A stretch of DNA of 64,000 nucleotides from Perkinsus olseni (lineage: Eukaryota; Perkinsozoa; Perkinsida; Perkinsidae): positions 1 to 64,000 of the forward strand of contig JABANP010000285.1 of NCBI GenBank assembly GCA_013115135.1. Direction: 5' to 3'. The translations under genes were made by a program, and so were the position numbers. The notes beneath the pieces were generated by a model. It was not told the DNA's origin and made no database searches. It saw only the letters and a list, made by a program, of their open reading frames with translations. Of the stretch, positions 10,813 to 22,139 are shown one piece after another. Numbering within the stretch: position 1 is the stretch's first letter; each line of letters begins with the position of its first letter.

Positions 10813-11360
10813 GCTTCAGCTCCATCCGCGATCAGGACCTGGCAATCACCCCTCCTTGTTGACTTCCTCAAAAAATTGAACTTGCTAAAAGCAGTCCTCG
10901 AGGCACTGATGCTGCCAGAAGACTCTGGAGAGGGGCTAATTTGGGAGGAGTCCTCCTCTTCTTGATCGTCGAATAGAAAGTCTTCTTCGACCTCCTCAGT
11001 GAAATGCGCCTGTGACACAGGCCCTGTGTGGCCTAGCTCTGTAGTCAGTGACTACTAGTCACCAGTGGCAGCATTCACGGGGTGGTCCATCGTCGAAGAA
11101 TCGTTGGGCTCATCATCAACCAGCTGCCCCCATGGTGAGGCCCCCATCCATCCTTGGACTTGCTGATGGACCCCTGGAAGAGCTTTTTGATTCCACTGCC
11201 TTCGGCGGGTGTTTGGAGGACAGCAGCTAAGTAGATAGCACTGGCTGCGCCGATCACAGAGTTGAGGGGCATTGAGACGGGGAGAAGGGGTCTCGAATGG
11301 CCGGGAACACGGTATTCGTGCGCGATCGATAGAGAAAGTCGTGCGCGACCATTGCGCATC
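10813..11360 (-). CDS. possible minus-strand exons, acidic, unknown
   Basis: From 11018 downward the minus strand encodes EVEEDFLFDDQEEEDSS.. and continues as ..VLIADGAEA up to the LTR. A second open segment (11359-11075) reads ..PLNSVIGAASAIYLAAVLQ. If the LTR element is removed, the first frame continues into the left flank for about 30 codons before a stop. This would fit a gene whose tail was split by the insertion, but no family is recognised. Confidence 0.3.
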
Positions 11361-11859
11361 GCTCGACTATTCGCGATTCCAGATAGATAAATTCGAGTTA
11401 CTCTAAGAGTCTTCTAGTGCAGTTCGGATTACAGACTCTGTGTCTTCTAGTACAGGTTCTCAAAAGAGACCCGCATCACTTCCAGGAGCATCACTCCACG
11501 CTCCACCAGCGCGCCGGGAGCCTCAGTTGGCGTTGGGACCGGAGACACCTAGAGCAAAGCCACGAATCAGTCGCCTCGAACTAATCTTGCAATGACGCGA
11601 CGCATAATTAACGGATGTGAAACATCCAGTGTTTCCCGTGAGGTCGAAAAGCTATCGGATACGGGTCAGGGGCATGTAGCATGAGATGACCAGGTTGTCC
11701 AAGCTTGGAAGTCGAGGTTATCATAGCCTCCAGCAAGGGGTTCTCGCTCACGGCGTCCATAGAAGGGTCTGGTGGACCAGTTATTGCACACCATGCGACA
11801 TGGTGTCCATGTCAGACGAAACCAATGAGAAACCTTAACCTTGACCGTAGGAGGTTGAT

Positions 11860-12662
11860 AGAAAGGGTCATCGTGGTCAGTCCTGATCATATCCAGCATG
11901 GTACAACCAATCGTCCTCAGATTCGTAGCGTGCCTGGGATCCAAACTTCTCTACCTCTTCATCGCTGTCTTGGTCCTCCAGTCGTTGATATCTTCTCTGT
12001 CGCTTGCCTCTCAGCCTCTGCCCTATTCTCCTTATGCCTTTGGCCCAACCAGTCCGGTTGAACCGGACGGCTTCGCGAGATGGCGCAGGGTATTCGCTAC
12101 TCTGCCAACGGCACTTGAAACTTGTGTCATCCTTGGTCGATTGTAAGAATCATATTTGTCCGCCTTCTCCATTACATGCTTAATCTGTTTTCTAGTGGGC
12201 TTCTTCTGGCCGTCTGAGGCAGCCAAAGGAACCAACGCTCCAACAGACCATGGAGAAGGCGGAAAAGTCCAACAGACTTTTGAACACCAAAGCAACCAAG
12301 TGTTACCGCGCCGATGAGAGAGAATAGACGCATGAGTTGGGTTTGGATGAGAAGTGGAAAACCCGTGTTGATCAATGGTCTAGGGCGGGCGATATCATCG
12401 ATTCCGCACGAATCCTGGCGATACCCGATATCAGTAGCAGACCGTCTTCGCCTTGCCTCCGGCACGCGCTCTTCCGTCAACGCGATCGCTAATAGCGAAC
12501 GCTGCAACGCTACCAGCGCAGTGCAGTAGCGATTCGCTACTGCACTGCGCTGGTTCTGAGACCAGCGCGGGGCACGTGACGTAGTGTCCCGAAAGAATCG
12601 GCCTCCATCCGACTCAACGCCGACCGCTAGATTGTTGTCGAATTCTATTGTTTTTGGGGCCA
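11860..12662 (-). CDS. possible minus-strand gene, unknown, acidic C-terminus
   Basis: Segments with coding character on the minus strand include KKPTRKQIKHVMEKADKYDS, VSSAVGRVANTLRHLAKPSG and a terminal QRRYQRLEDQDSDEEVEKF..DDWLYHAGYDQD-stop near 11858. They lie in different frames and need introns that I could not fix. No family recognised. Confidence 0.3.
12512..12554. repeat. perfect 20-bp hairpin
   Basis: ACCAGCGCAGTGCAGTAGCG (12512-12531) is followed by ATT and then its exact reverse complement (12535-12554). A further ACCAGCGC follows at 12560. Confidence 0.95.
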
Positions 12663-12663
12663 T

Positions 12664-13287
12664 CCACCCCGCGATAGGATCGCAACCCTTTACAATGCGG
12701 CTAAGCCTTCACGTACGCACCGTCCGTCTAGCTTAGCCGTCTAAGTTACTGTGTAACTTAGACTGTGTGTAGTTGTTACCTCTTGTACTGCTACTCAGTC
12801 ACCGAATCATTCTTGTAGATCTCCTTTGCCAGCTAGTCCACTCTTCGGTTGTCGTTGCGTTTCTCTAGCATTGAATACGTGACAGGCTCCATGCACGTCA
12901 CTAATAGTGACTCACTATAGTGACAGCATAGTGATGACTACATGTAACAGCCACAGCCCGGTTCAGTACTACTCAGCTGTCAGACTATCATCGCTGCGCT
13001 GACCTTTACTGCGACTGCGTATCATTAGCATCAGATAACCTACCAACCTCATTTCGCGCCTTGCCGCGAGGCCCTCGCACTCGCGTACATGAGTATACGT
13101 GCTACACTAAGCTCAGCCTAGTAAGCTGTAGATCACATCATTGCTTAGCACCCATCGAGTCCGAAATTCACCTTTCTTTGGAGCGCCGTCTCAGATAGCC
13201 ACATAGTACTGAGTTATAGTGCACGCGGATGGTCAGTGTGTGAGATACAACCTGTGAAGATAGGATCGTTTATCACGCCTTGTTAGT
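12664..13287. other. no gene seen
   Basis: Many short near-palindromic patches occur (for example TAGTGACTCACTATAGTGAC near 12905) but no open frame with coding character. This stretch probably holds the promoter of the gene at 13288. Confidence 0.4.
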
Positions 13288-14097
13288 ATGACTATCTTCG
13301 TCCTGGCGCTTTCAGCTCTACTTTGCGGTTCGACTAACCCTCTGAACGTCGGCTCTTACCGTGGCGGCGGTGCCGGAATATCGATGCTGGCCATTGTCAA
13401 CGAGGATAACTATATCGATCTGGTGTACAGTTGCTTGGAGCCCGGCAAAGAAGCCACTGGTGCATCTCATTTCATTGCCGGAAGCTATCCTCTCAAGCCT
13501 GGGTCCGGTTCCAGCTTCCTCATCGACTACGATGCGAAGGCGAAATTTCCTCGTCCGACAGGTATCGATAGCTTTTACGATCAAATCAAGAAGAACTGTC
13601 CGGATGCTCAGGTTGCTGATGGGGAACTCACCACAGTTGAGTTCGCTGACAGAGACTCTTTGATCATGAAGCTAGGCAAGCAATTGGTGACCCTCGGTAG
13701 AACTGGTGGCAATGAATTCAATATTTACCGCCAGAATGCTTTGTTCTATTACATAGAGTACTTGGTGATCACTGCTTCATACCCGACCACTGAAATATTT
13801 TATGTATCGCTCGCGAAGGTGGAAATAACAGTGAAATGTCGAAGCTCTTCCCCCGTTGGGCTTACTTCTGTGGGGGAGTCTTTCACCTCGTTCATACCCT
13901 CCCTACAAAGTGGCTACCTGGAGTTCTATGTGGGTCTACGTGATATCAATTCCCTCATTACCTTCCAGCAAAAGGTTGGGCAGGAGTGCCGTCTCACGCT
14001 TGATGATGGGAAAGACTGGACCATCTTCACCATCGTTAGCCCTAGAACGATGTTTACTCAGTTCCAGGGACAAAGCGTTGCCGCCAAACTAGCCTGA
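13288..14097 (+). CDS. secreted protein of unknown family
   Basis: Single-exon 269-residue frame. It starts with a typical signal peptide (MTIFVLALSALLCGS) and has no later membrane segment. The body is polar with scattered Cys (residues about 49, 105, 183, 230) and YRGGGAG/ITFQQK-like beta-rich stretches. No catalytic motif or known domain is visible. The ATG is preceded by an AT-rich leader and no in-frame upstream ATG is near. It is most likely a lineage-specific secreted protein; the coding call is good, the function is unknown. Confidence 0.8.
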   Translation: MTIFVLALSALLCGSTNPLNVGSYRGGGAGISMLAIVNEDNYIDLVYSCLEPGKEATGASHFIAGSYPLKPGSGSSFLIDYDAKAKFPRPTGIDSFYDQIKKNCPDAQVADGELTTVEFADRDSLIMKLGKQLVTLGRTGGNEFNIYRQNALFYYIEYLVITASYPTTEIFYVSLAKVEITVKCRSSSPVGLTSVGESFTSFIPSLQSGYLEFYVGLRDINSLITFQQKVGQECRLTLDDGKDWTIFTIVSPRTMFTQFQGQSVAAKLA

Positions 14098-14900
14098 GCG
14101 TGCATCTCATCCAAGTGCAAAGTCATGCACCTCATGATCAGCTCTGTGTTTTCTCTCATTCACTATTTCTTCGATCCACGTATTGCGAGGCTAGCCCTCG
14201 CCGATCGACGCCAAACTTTAGACTTCAAAGAAACATTTTACTGTAGTTTTTTTCGTGTGTACTTTTCATCCTGCGGGAGCTTGAGCGTAATGATGTTGAT
14301 GATTCTGATCTGGTTATGGTCACGTATCCCAGTGAGCCGATCATATTATGATACGATCAAATAAGGATTCGTGATGAAGCCAGTCGATCCTTTCTCCATT
14401 CGTATACTCATTACCCGATTCATCGAGAAGTAGCGGAGGATCGAGGACCTACAAATATTACAAGATATCTCTGTGACGTGACCAATCCATATTCGTGATG
14501 TGTACTGTGAAGTCCGTATTGCCCGGTATCGCTTTGTTAGTCATACGTTGACAGCGTAACGTTGTGATGTTCACGTACTTCAGGGGTTTTTCAGAACCCC
14601 GGGTTCTTGATCTTTGGTCTATTTCGTCACTATCCCTCCCATCTGGAAGATAGTATTCTCAGAATACTCCTATCGCAGAAGACAATGTTTAGTTGCACGA
14701 GAGTCAGTCAGGGGACTCCAGCGGGCAAAGAAGCGTGTCGCAACATTGAAGACGCACCATAGCGGGCACTTTGTCTGCACGCGTTCGCAGAAAGCGTGAC
14801 ACGCTGTCTTCGTCTCTTCATTCGTTCATTTGTACATCTCAATGAAAAGTTGATTCCGTGAAGGCAGTTAGGAATACTTATAACGGATCGGTCCGGTTAC
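14098..14900. other. no gene seen
   Basis: Three small open frames with no signature. Probably the 3' region of the secreted-protein gene and a spacer. Confidence 0.4.
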
Positions 14901-14911
14901 TCAGAAATTCT

Positions 14912-15462
14912 GAGTCAGAATCTATAAGAGATCGAATCCGCATCGCTGGAGCGAATTTACATAGGCTTCGAGACATATGGAAACCCCATGATATGGACTC
15001 GGAAGGTTAGATGACTATAATGAGATCAATAGTTTTCGCCTCATTATTCCATGGATCAGAGACGATGGCGCTAACCAAAGATGAAGAACAAATGTATAAA
15101 ACATTCTATCACATATGTCTGAGAAGAGTCTACGAGTTCCCTCTATGACGAGATTAACATCTCGCGAGCTCTGTTGCACAGCGCGATCGCCATGCTGTTC
15201 TGATGAGCTGCGTCCGAGAAGGTTGCGGTGGTATGGACATCTACTGAGGGCACCAAATGAGGACAACGTCAACAAATTGTCCAACTGGAATCCGGGAGTA
15301 CATACCGACAGTACTCGATGAGCTGGTAGACCCCGTCCAAATTGGCTAGATCTGGTTAAGCAGGATATGAGAGATGTTGGCGTGAGACCCAGTCCGGCTA
15401 GGAATCGACCACTATGGGAAAGAAGCATCAGGTTGGGCTGCAACATTCCCCTGCAATATGTT
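14912..15462 (+). pseudogene. RTE-like LINE, 3' end of RT ORF, frame-broken
   Basis: Read across frames, the plus strand gives the conserved C-terminal string of RTE/endonuclease-type LINEs. RDRIRIAGANLHRLRDIW is followed by a stop, then IVFASLFHGSETMALTKDE, HICLRRVYEFP, stops, then (frame +1) RPRRLRWYGHLLRAPNEDN, a stop, then GRPRPNWLDLVKQDMRDVGV and ARNRPLWERSIR. At least two stops and two shifts make it dead. Identification rests on the GSET, LRWYGHLLR and GRP..W.D.VKQDM motifs. Confidence 0.85.
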
Positions 15463-15463
15463 C

Positions 15464-15553
15464 GAAAAGAAGAAAAGAAAGAAAGAAAAACGAAAAAAGG
15501 GGGGCAAAGGGGGAAAAAGAGGAAAAAAGGAAAAAAAGAGAAAAAGATAGAGT
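15464..15553 (+). repeat. A/G-rich tail
   Basis: About 90 bp almost purely of A and G (runs such as AAAAAAGGGGGGCAAAGGGGG) directly after the LINE relic. It probably marks the element's 3' end. Confidence 0.7.
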
Positions 15554-15559
15554 GTTCCG

Positions 15560-17870
15560 TGTTTGCGTGAGTTACCATTATGAGTAATGAAGGAGACCCA
15601 GTCATGTCTCACGCATCACCCGTACTTATTGTGGTTTGCTTCGCCCTACCAAGAACCTTACAAACTCCAAAATCGCCTTCATGGTGGCCGTATGGCGGCC
15701 GCGTAGTGACGATGGGAGTCGGAATCATTCAGAGTTTCAACTCTCTCTATGCTTTGGGACCAGCAGGGCATCGGGTTATGTAGTCGGGGACCAAGTTGAG
15801 CCATGGGTTGGGAATTCCAGCTCGAAAGTGAGAGCCGAGAGAGACTCAGTAGAGTTCTTCATGTACGCATCAACAAAACGTTGTGTATTGGAATAGAACA
15901 GCATTATCGATACTATTACGGGTCATGCGTTAGCTCGCTCGGCGTCAGGTGTATTATCGCTTTGACGTAGATGCTAGCCTGCATACATCAAGGAGGATTG
16001 AATCTTCAAGAATCCTCAGCAAGGACCATGTGGCGCATCGGATGCACTCGAGTGACGCCCGCCATGCGTATAGTGAGAGTATCCGGCTACTTGGTCTTCA
16101 GCTGCTCATCTAGGGAACGGGCTTATAGCCTGCCCGTAGACGACCTGCTGAAACAGGGCCTGTTTAACAGGCGTGTTCGGCCGAGTGAATCAGTCTTGAG
16201 TGAGGTCCTAGGAGCTCTTACGGGGACGATGTGGCTCGACAGGAGCAGCAGGCAGCAAGCGCAGGGAGTTTCCAGGTATTCGGCAGAGCCCAAAAGGGAG
16301 CAAATGGTACCAGGACGATATTTCGGGGAAGCAATGCCAATGAGGTATGAGTCATACCGTATGACAACAACAACAGATAACATATGACGAAGTCCCCCTG
16401 TTGAAGACTATCTCGACCAGTTTCTCATCTCCAGGCTCCGAGTCGACGAACGCTGAGCACTTCCTTCGCCATGGCGTCAAGCCAGTGACGACATCATACC
16501 GTCTCATGCCCAACTATAACACAACAGGAGCTGCTTTTCTTCTTTCGTACTCGGAGAAGTATCATAGGTCGGTCAAAACGGAAATCTTTGCAGCAATACT
16601 GATTGTTCTTGATGATGTTGTTGAAAAAGAGCAGCCTTTCATCTTCCTTACACGTAACGACACTGAAAGACTTATGAACTGTATTATTATTACTATTCGA
16701 GCTATTCTAACTCTCACTGCTACTGCTGGAATAACGCGGAATTCGTACTCTTGATGGTGATAGTGATGAAAAAGAAAATGTCAATGGTTATGTGATGACC
16801 CCGTCGGATGATCAGCAAGACACGATCGGGGAAGGGCCAGCCAAGGGTGCAACAGCGGGCGCGTAAGAATCTTCACGCTTGAGGTCGGACTGTATTTCAG
16901 TGGCTCGGTGTTCGTCAAGCAACCTGCTCAGTAGAAAAGATACCATCACCAACTTTCAATTTTTATAATTTCCAACTTCCAAAAGGGAATCTAAGCACTC
17001 TGTTCCATGACGTACCAAAGAATATCTTTTGAAAGATCGCCCCGGCAGAGGTGCCCAGATGACCAGAAACAAATCGGTAATATCCCTCGAAGAGGAGAAT
17101 CGTTCACAGCAGGTTAGCGTGCATGAACCACGCAGAATAAACTACTTTCGGAATCGCACGTAAGATTCCCTCGCCAGTCGCAAGGCAGCCAGTCCACACC
17201 TCACTGACAGTAAATCGCAAAGATACTCCAGGAGGCCCGTGCGTATCCTAGGTTGACCTCGGCGTGTCACGAAATGACGAGTATCTTACCTCAAAGGATG
17301 GTTGTGAAGAAGATGTGGACGTATATTCGCTACTCGATTAACCAGCTGTGCTAGATGATAGTCCGCTGAAAAAAAGAATATATTTTCTCGCGCGCCACGA
17401 AATTTACTATTACATAAAGTATGCAGTGCATCGAGAATATCTTGAAAGCGCACCTAATGAGACAAGATACCAAAAGATACTGCTGATAGCGCACTCTGAA
17501 GATTTTCACTTCCCTCAACAACAACAACAACCGAATCAATTTCCCACAACTCAAAAGATAACAACTCAATATAATACGCAGTAGACTGCGATCGAAGTGA
17601 AACACGCTCGCCCTGCTTCGCTAGGCACGTGATACAGAGAGTTTAAAAGAACTGGGTGAAAAACTCCGACGATTTTCACCCGTTTCGATCTCAGCTCGCT
17701 CGTGAACGGTTGCTCAGCGAGTAAACAACCAAGTCAAGTTTGCTACCGCCCAAATTCTATTCCGAGCGACAAGAGTGAATGACCAATTTTCAATTTCACA
17801 TCGCGACAACATATTTCGCAGACGAATGGGGCGAAAATTTCCGATGTTGAAATGACCAGAGAGAACGGCA
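15560..17870. other. no gene recognised
   Basis: Open frames of 80-138 codons exist (15971-16387, 16401-16754) but show no family pattern, start context or consistent splice signals. One copy of a 17-bp motif that also occurs in two introns lies at 17388-17404. Confidence 0.4.
17388..17404 (-). repeat. 17-bp dispersed motif, copy 1
   Basis: Reverse complement of AATTTCGTGGCGCGCGA. The same 17 bases occur at 22001-22017 (PIG-H intron, minus) and 24522-24538 (methyltransferase intron, plus). Confidence 0.9.
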
Positions 17871-18024
17871 TCATTTTCCATCCTTGCCAGGCTGCTGCTG
17901 CTGCTGTTTCAGTGTTGGCCGACGGAAAGCCCAAAGTACTACCTTGTAGACCTCCTGCTCCGACTCCCATTCGTATGGGTCGCTATCCCTGATGAATTGG
18001 GAAAATTCAGAGTAAATTTTGGAA

Positions 18025-19600
18025 TTAAAAGTCATACCAATCATCCTCGAAATCGTGAAGATCATCATCATCATCATCGTCTTGCATCGCTCTGCCAAGG
18101 TCACTAATTCTGGAAGAAGGCGCAAATGAGTGGCGCAATCGATTGAAGAGGAATTTCCAAGAGACTCAGTTTTCATCATTCTCGACTCTGTTTTCCTTTC
18201 CATATCGATCTGAGAATGTCGTGCGGGTACAATCGATGGAGTAAGAAAACACACAGGAATTTTCTCCAAAGAATGGCTGAAAAAATACGGAAGGAAACTC
18301 CCACCACCACGCGATGGTAGAGCGAACCTCAGCAACGCCTTTCAGCGGTCTCAAGGCGCACTCGAAAGAATATCGACAATACTGAAGAGGTCGTATCTTG
18401 CGCGTGTCGTTCAAGGAGCTGCCGAAAAATATCCGGCGAAGCGACCACTGTTGAACCAAGTGGAAAGACTTGAAATCCATCTTTTCCGCATCATCAACCT
18501 AGGATATTCTTAGCCCTGCCATTACTGGCAAATCCTTTAATGTATGAAACTCCGAGAAAGGCAATTCCGAATAAATCACCAAACGTCTCGGGGGCGATGG
18601 TAACTCGCTAACGAGAGTTACACAGACCCCACGAATAGTTCTCTACATTTTGAACCTCCGCGAGGATCCTAGCATCATAAATTTGTGCAGGAGCTGACGT
18701 GAAAGAGGGAGAAGCTCCTCTCGACGAGGCTGCTCGCAAACTTTCCTTACCATCTCCAACAAATTTAGAAAAGAACGTTGAGGGATGCAAAGAGGTAAGC
18801 ACAGAAGTAATGTAATAATTGCCTTCCTCGGTGAACACGTTTTTCGGGGAAAACTTCTAACGACGGATTCCGCAGACTTGACTTCTGAAAATTTAGATAT
18901 GCCCGCATCGTAATGACGCTGATGACCATTCCCGAACAACTCCAATTAACAGAGCATAAAAAATATCTTTCAATAATATCTTTAATACCATCCCTCACAT
19001 TACCCTCGACAAGTATCATCTCCTGTGGAAGAGCCATCCAAGCATCTTCGTTTACCATTCGTCATTTCAGCGTAGAAATCGTCATCAAAGCTCTGAAAGA
19101 TACTACCAGATCATCAGAGATACCTCCAGGTGGTAGAATAGCAACCGTGATACGCGGCCCCACTTTATCGTGCAAATCCTGGTCATTAATATTATTAGTA
19201 TTCTCCGCATCCGGCGGCTCGTTGTCCTCATATCGTCGAGCCGGCGTCGTCACAGACATTACATCATTATCGTCCGCCGCAGAGAAAGAATCGTCCTCTG
19301 GGGAGGCTGCCAACCTCCTGAGGCAGAAGTCCCGGGTTCGATCCTCGGCAGCGACATGTCAGACTTACTTTCCGCTAATGACGCTGTTGAGTTGTTCAAC
19401 AGCAGCATGGACGGTAACCATATCGACTCTTGTGAAATATCCATCAGGCACACTCGCTAGGGCAGAGGCGCACTCCTGAGAATCCAGAGTATCATTATAG
19501 GTCGATACGGGAAGATAAGATACTCCGGTTTGAAGATTCAAGAGCAGGAACACCGCATTCTCGCCTCTCCCAAAAGCACACCAGAAAATACGATGATGGT
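18025..19600 (-). CDS. multi-exon gene, unknown function, acidic C-terminus
   Basis: Coding segments run down the minus strand. From about 19560 the frame reads LLNLQTGVSYLPVSTYND.. to ..VEQLNSVISGK. A 51-nt GTAAGT..CTCAG intron (19318-19368) joins in frame to RLAASPEDDSFSAADDNDV... Further segments are SFDDDFYAEMTN (about 19090), ELFGNGHQRHYDAGISKF (about 18940), FTEEGNYYITSVLTSLHP (about 18835) and ..QIYDARILAEVQNVENY (about 18655). It closes with MQDDDDDDLHDFEDDWYDF-stop at 18025. Exon boundaries other than the 51-nt intron are uncertain. No family recognised; the acidic Trp-containing tail suggests a docking tail (inference). Confidence 0.5.
19326..19356 (+). pseudogene. tRNA 3'-half fragment inside intron
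   Basis: GTCCCGGGTTCGATCCTCGG is a tRNA T-arm with box B (GGTTCGATCC) and a CCGGG/CTCGG stem with one mismatch. It fills most of the 51-nt intron 19318-19368 of the minus-strand gene, in antisense orientation to that gene. Confidence 0.7.
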
Positions 19601-20396
19601 TATTTATTATTCATTCAAATCATAAACCCCTTACATTCTCTTAGGATATATTAATAATGATACTTCACAGCCATACCGTAACTTTCAATACAATATAGGT
19701 TTACTATGGGTTTAATATATAATTTAATAACATAGTAATAGTGCTTTTGCTCGATCTATGAAACGCTTGAAGAGGCTGGATCATGGATATTTCGTGGCGG
19801 GAAACAGTCATTTTCGAGCGGTTCGTGATGGTATCTTAGTAATACAAGTTCACTCAAGGAGGATATGAATGAGGTCGAAGTGCCCTGTGGGTAGGATACT
19901 GATGATACGATAATTTTAAGAGCGCTATTGCGATGAATTGTCGTACCAACTTTTCCCCCAACTCACCATTAATATCGTGAGTATTGGATTCCTTCCCGAC
20001 ATTATTTTCACTGACGGAGAGAAGACAGAATCGTGAGGACCGGGAATTATGAATAATGAGCGGAGAAAGAACTAACAAAACGGCACTGACACGACCTGTT
20101 TCGTATCACACACGCTCAACCTAAAGATTCAACCGTCGCTAGCGAGTCACTATCAAACTGCGCCGTACTATCGATGCTTCGGGCGTGCGCTAAATTCTAC
20201 GAGAATTTGTCGAATTTTTTCGACAAGTCTACGGCACTTGTATGCGCATTAGTTCATTACCTTCCTCATGGATGATGAAGATTTCGAGGCGGTATCCAAG
20301 CTTGAGGTCGAGCACATAACAAAAGATACTACTCTGTATCGAGCCACTCCGATACAGAGTGGAACAGGAGGATTGGCAGGAGGATACTTGGTAAAA

Positions 20397-20692
20397 GGTT
20401 GTGGTCGTGGTGGTAGCATAAATATATATCATTAATTGAGAGGAGGTTGTGGTCGTGGTGGTAGCATAAATATATATCATTAATTGAGAGGAGGTTGTGG
20501 TCGTGGTGGTAGCATAAATATATATCGTTAATTGAGAGGAGGTTGTGGTCGTGGTGGTAGCATAAATATATGTCGTTAGTTGAGAGGAGGTTGTGGTCGT
20601 TGTGGTAGCATAAATATATGTCGTTAATTGAGAGGAGGTTGTGGTCGTGGTGGTAGCATAAATATATATCATTAATTGAGAGGAGGTTGTGG
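20397..20692. repeat. 48-bp tandem repeat, about 6 copies
   Basis: The unit begins GGTTGTGGTCGTGGTGGTAG and continues CATAAATATATATCATTAATTGAGAGGA. Copies differ by single bases (ATATGTCGTTAG variants). Because 48 is a multiple of three, the minus strand is open throughout and would encode a 16-residue repeat containing ATTTTTTSSQL. No start, signal or splice context supports translation. Confidence 0.9.
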
Positions 20693-20699
20693 TCGTGAT

Positions 20700-21478
20700 G
20701 GCAGGTCGTATCTTTAGGTTACCCTGGCAGTTGTCATTATTGCGGTTGTCTCTGCCACGACCCTGGGTATCGAAAAGATATCTTTTTCGAATGTCATTTC
20801 CCTGTGGTGGCCTTCCTGGTCGGCCGCGGCCATTATGTTGTCGCTTCTAGTCGTTCTGTGGTGGATGCTGTTCTCTCGGAACTCAACGGTGGTGGAGGAA
20901 AGTGTAATAATGAAGGGGCGGAGCGAAGCGCTTGAGGTCGGAGAAAGTCATACTCATTATGTGCGAAGATATGTCGGCTGTTATGAGCTGGCATTTCATA
21001 GGTCAACCTAAGATACGTCTTAAAATTGAATTTTGAAAATTCCAAATTCTGCGAGGATTCTGAATATATGTCGAATATACTCGTGTGTGGTGATAATACC
21101 GTGGATCTGCTCACTCCCAGCTCATCGCCGAACGTCGTCTGGCGGAGGTCGCCTCGGTGGGTTTAGTAGCGCGAGAAACTCTCTTAGAATAATAATTTGT
21201 AGAGTGGTTGCTGCCAGAATGGCGACTTTTCACTCGGAAAGGGCATGCCAAGAGTAACAGCTCTCCTGAGTCATTGGTCAATAATACACGTTCAATGAAG
21301 CTGCTAAGCTTACTCCATAATTGTTATTCTTCGTCAGTTAGTGTGACGATGGATACTCCCTAAAGAGAAAACGAGCATGTCATAAAGGTTACTCTGCTCT
21401 TCCCGGTTTTTTTGTGTGAAGTTGTCGTTCTGTGACATGCGTGATTGGAATTTTGGCATGAATTAAATTGTTTTTAGA
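20700..21478. other. no gene recognised
   Basis: Possible 5' region of the PIG-H gene. A TTTTTAG acceptor lies just before the ATG at 21479, so an upstream exon is possible but was not found. Confidence 0.35.
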
Positions 21479-22134
21479 ATGCATGTTAGTGTTGTCGGTT
21501 TAGAGATCTCAACGACTGCGAAAGATCAACTCGGGATAGATCAGCGTAACGAGGTTGGTATTACGGTTCATAAGGTCCTACTCGCAGGTCTTGTTGGTCA
21601 AGGGGCTCGGCATTCAGCTGCAGACGCTCTACGCTGGGGGTGGCCAGCGAACGGAGTTCATACAGATCAGTGCAGTGAGGGATGTGGTATTACAAGAGGC
21701 TGTGAGTGATAATCGATCGCGTGATCGATTTGGGAAGATGTCATTTATAGGTGTATGGTTTTCGTATTGTTACCTATCTTGCGATTGAGGTGGAGTCCGA
21801 TGAGGATGAAGGGAAATCTTTGCGCACAGCGAAGAATTCGCGATTGATATTGCCCTTCGAGACGCTGGAAATACCGACTCGAGAGTTGGTTGAAGTGTAA
21901 GCGTATCTTTGATGAGCGTGCATGATACGAATGAGGTTGACTGGATGTATGAGGGAGCGCTGTTGCATTTTGGCATGCATCATGATGGAGAAGAATTATT
22001 TCGCGCGCCACGAAATTGTGTCCTTTCTCGACAGATACTTCGCCTTGAGAGATCTCGTGCCGCAAATAGCCGATGAAAGTTCGACTGAAGTCACAGACTC
22101 TGAGAGTGAAGAGTGGTCTTCTGAGGGCGACTAG
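21479..22134 (+). CDS. PIGH: PIG-H, subunit of GPI-GlcNAc transferase
   Basis: PIG-H is a small ER-membrane subunit of the complex that adds GlcNAc to phosphatidylinositol in the first step of GPI-anchor synthesis. Four exons join with matching phases: 21479-21553, 21588-21701, 21751-21896 and 22035-22134 (introns 34, 49 and 138 nt). The joined protein (144 residues) shows the family core: LLVKGLGIQLQT, a variable stretch, FIQISAVRDVVLQEAV, YGFRIVTYLAIE, then LILPFETLEIPTRELVEVYF. It ends in an acidic tail (SESEEWSSEGD). The usual N-terminal membrane hairpin is not visible, so a 5' exon may be missing and the ATG at 21479 is provisional. Confidence 0.78.
22001..22017 (-). repeat. 17-bp dispersed motif, copy 2
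   Basis: TCGCGCGCCACGAAATT inside the third PIG-H intron, identical to 17388-17404 and the complement of 24522-24538. Confidence 0.9.
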
Positions 22135-22139
22135 TGATG

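Noticed and set aside
15015..15605. 196-codon minus-strand open frame with Phe-rich end
   Set aside because: It is the reverse of the RTE-LINE relic and the A/G tail, which explain the sequence better.
20397..20692. CRISPR-like array (regular 48-bp spacing)
   Set aside because: Units are whole tandem copies with no unique spacers, and the genome is eukaryotic.
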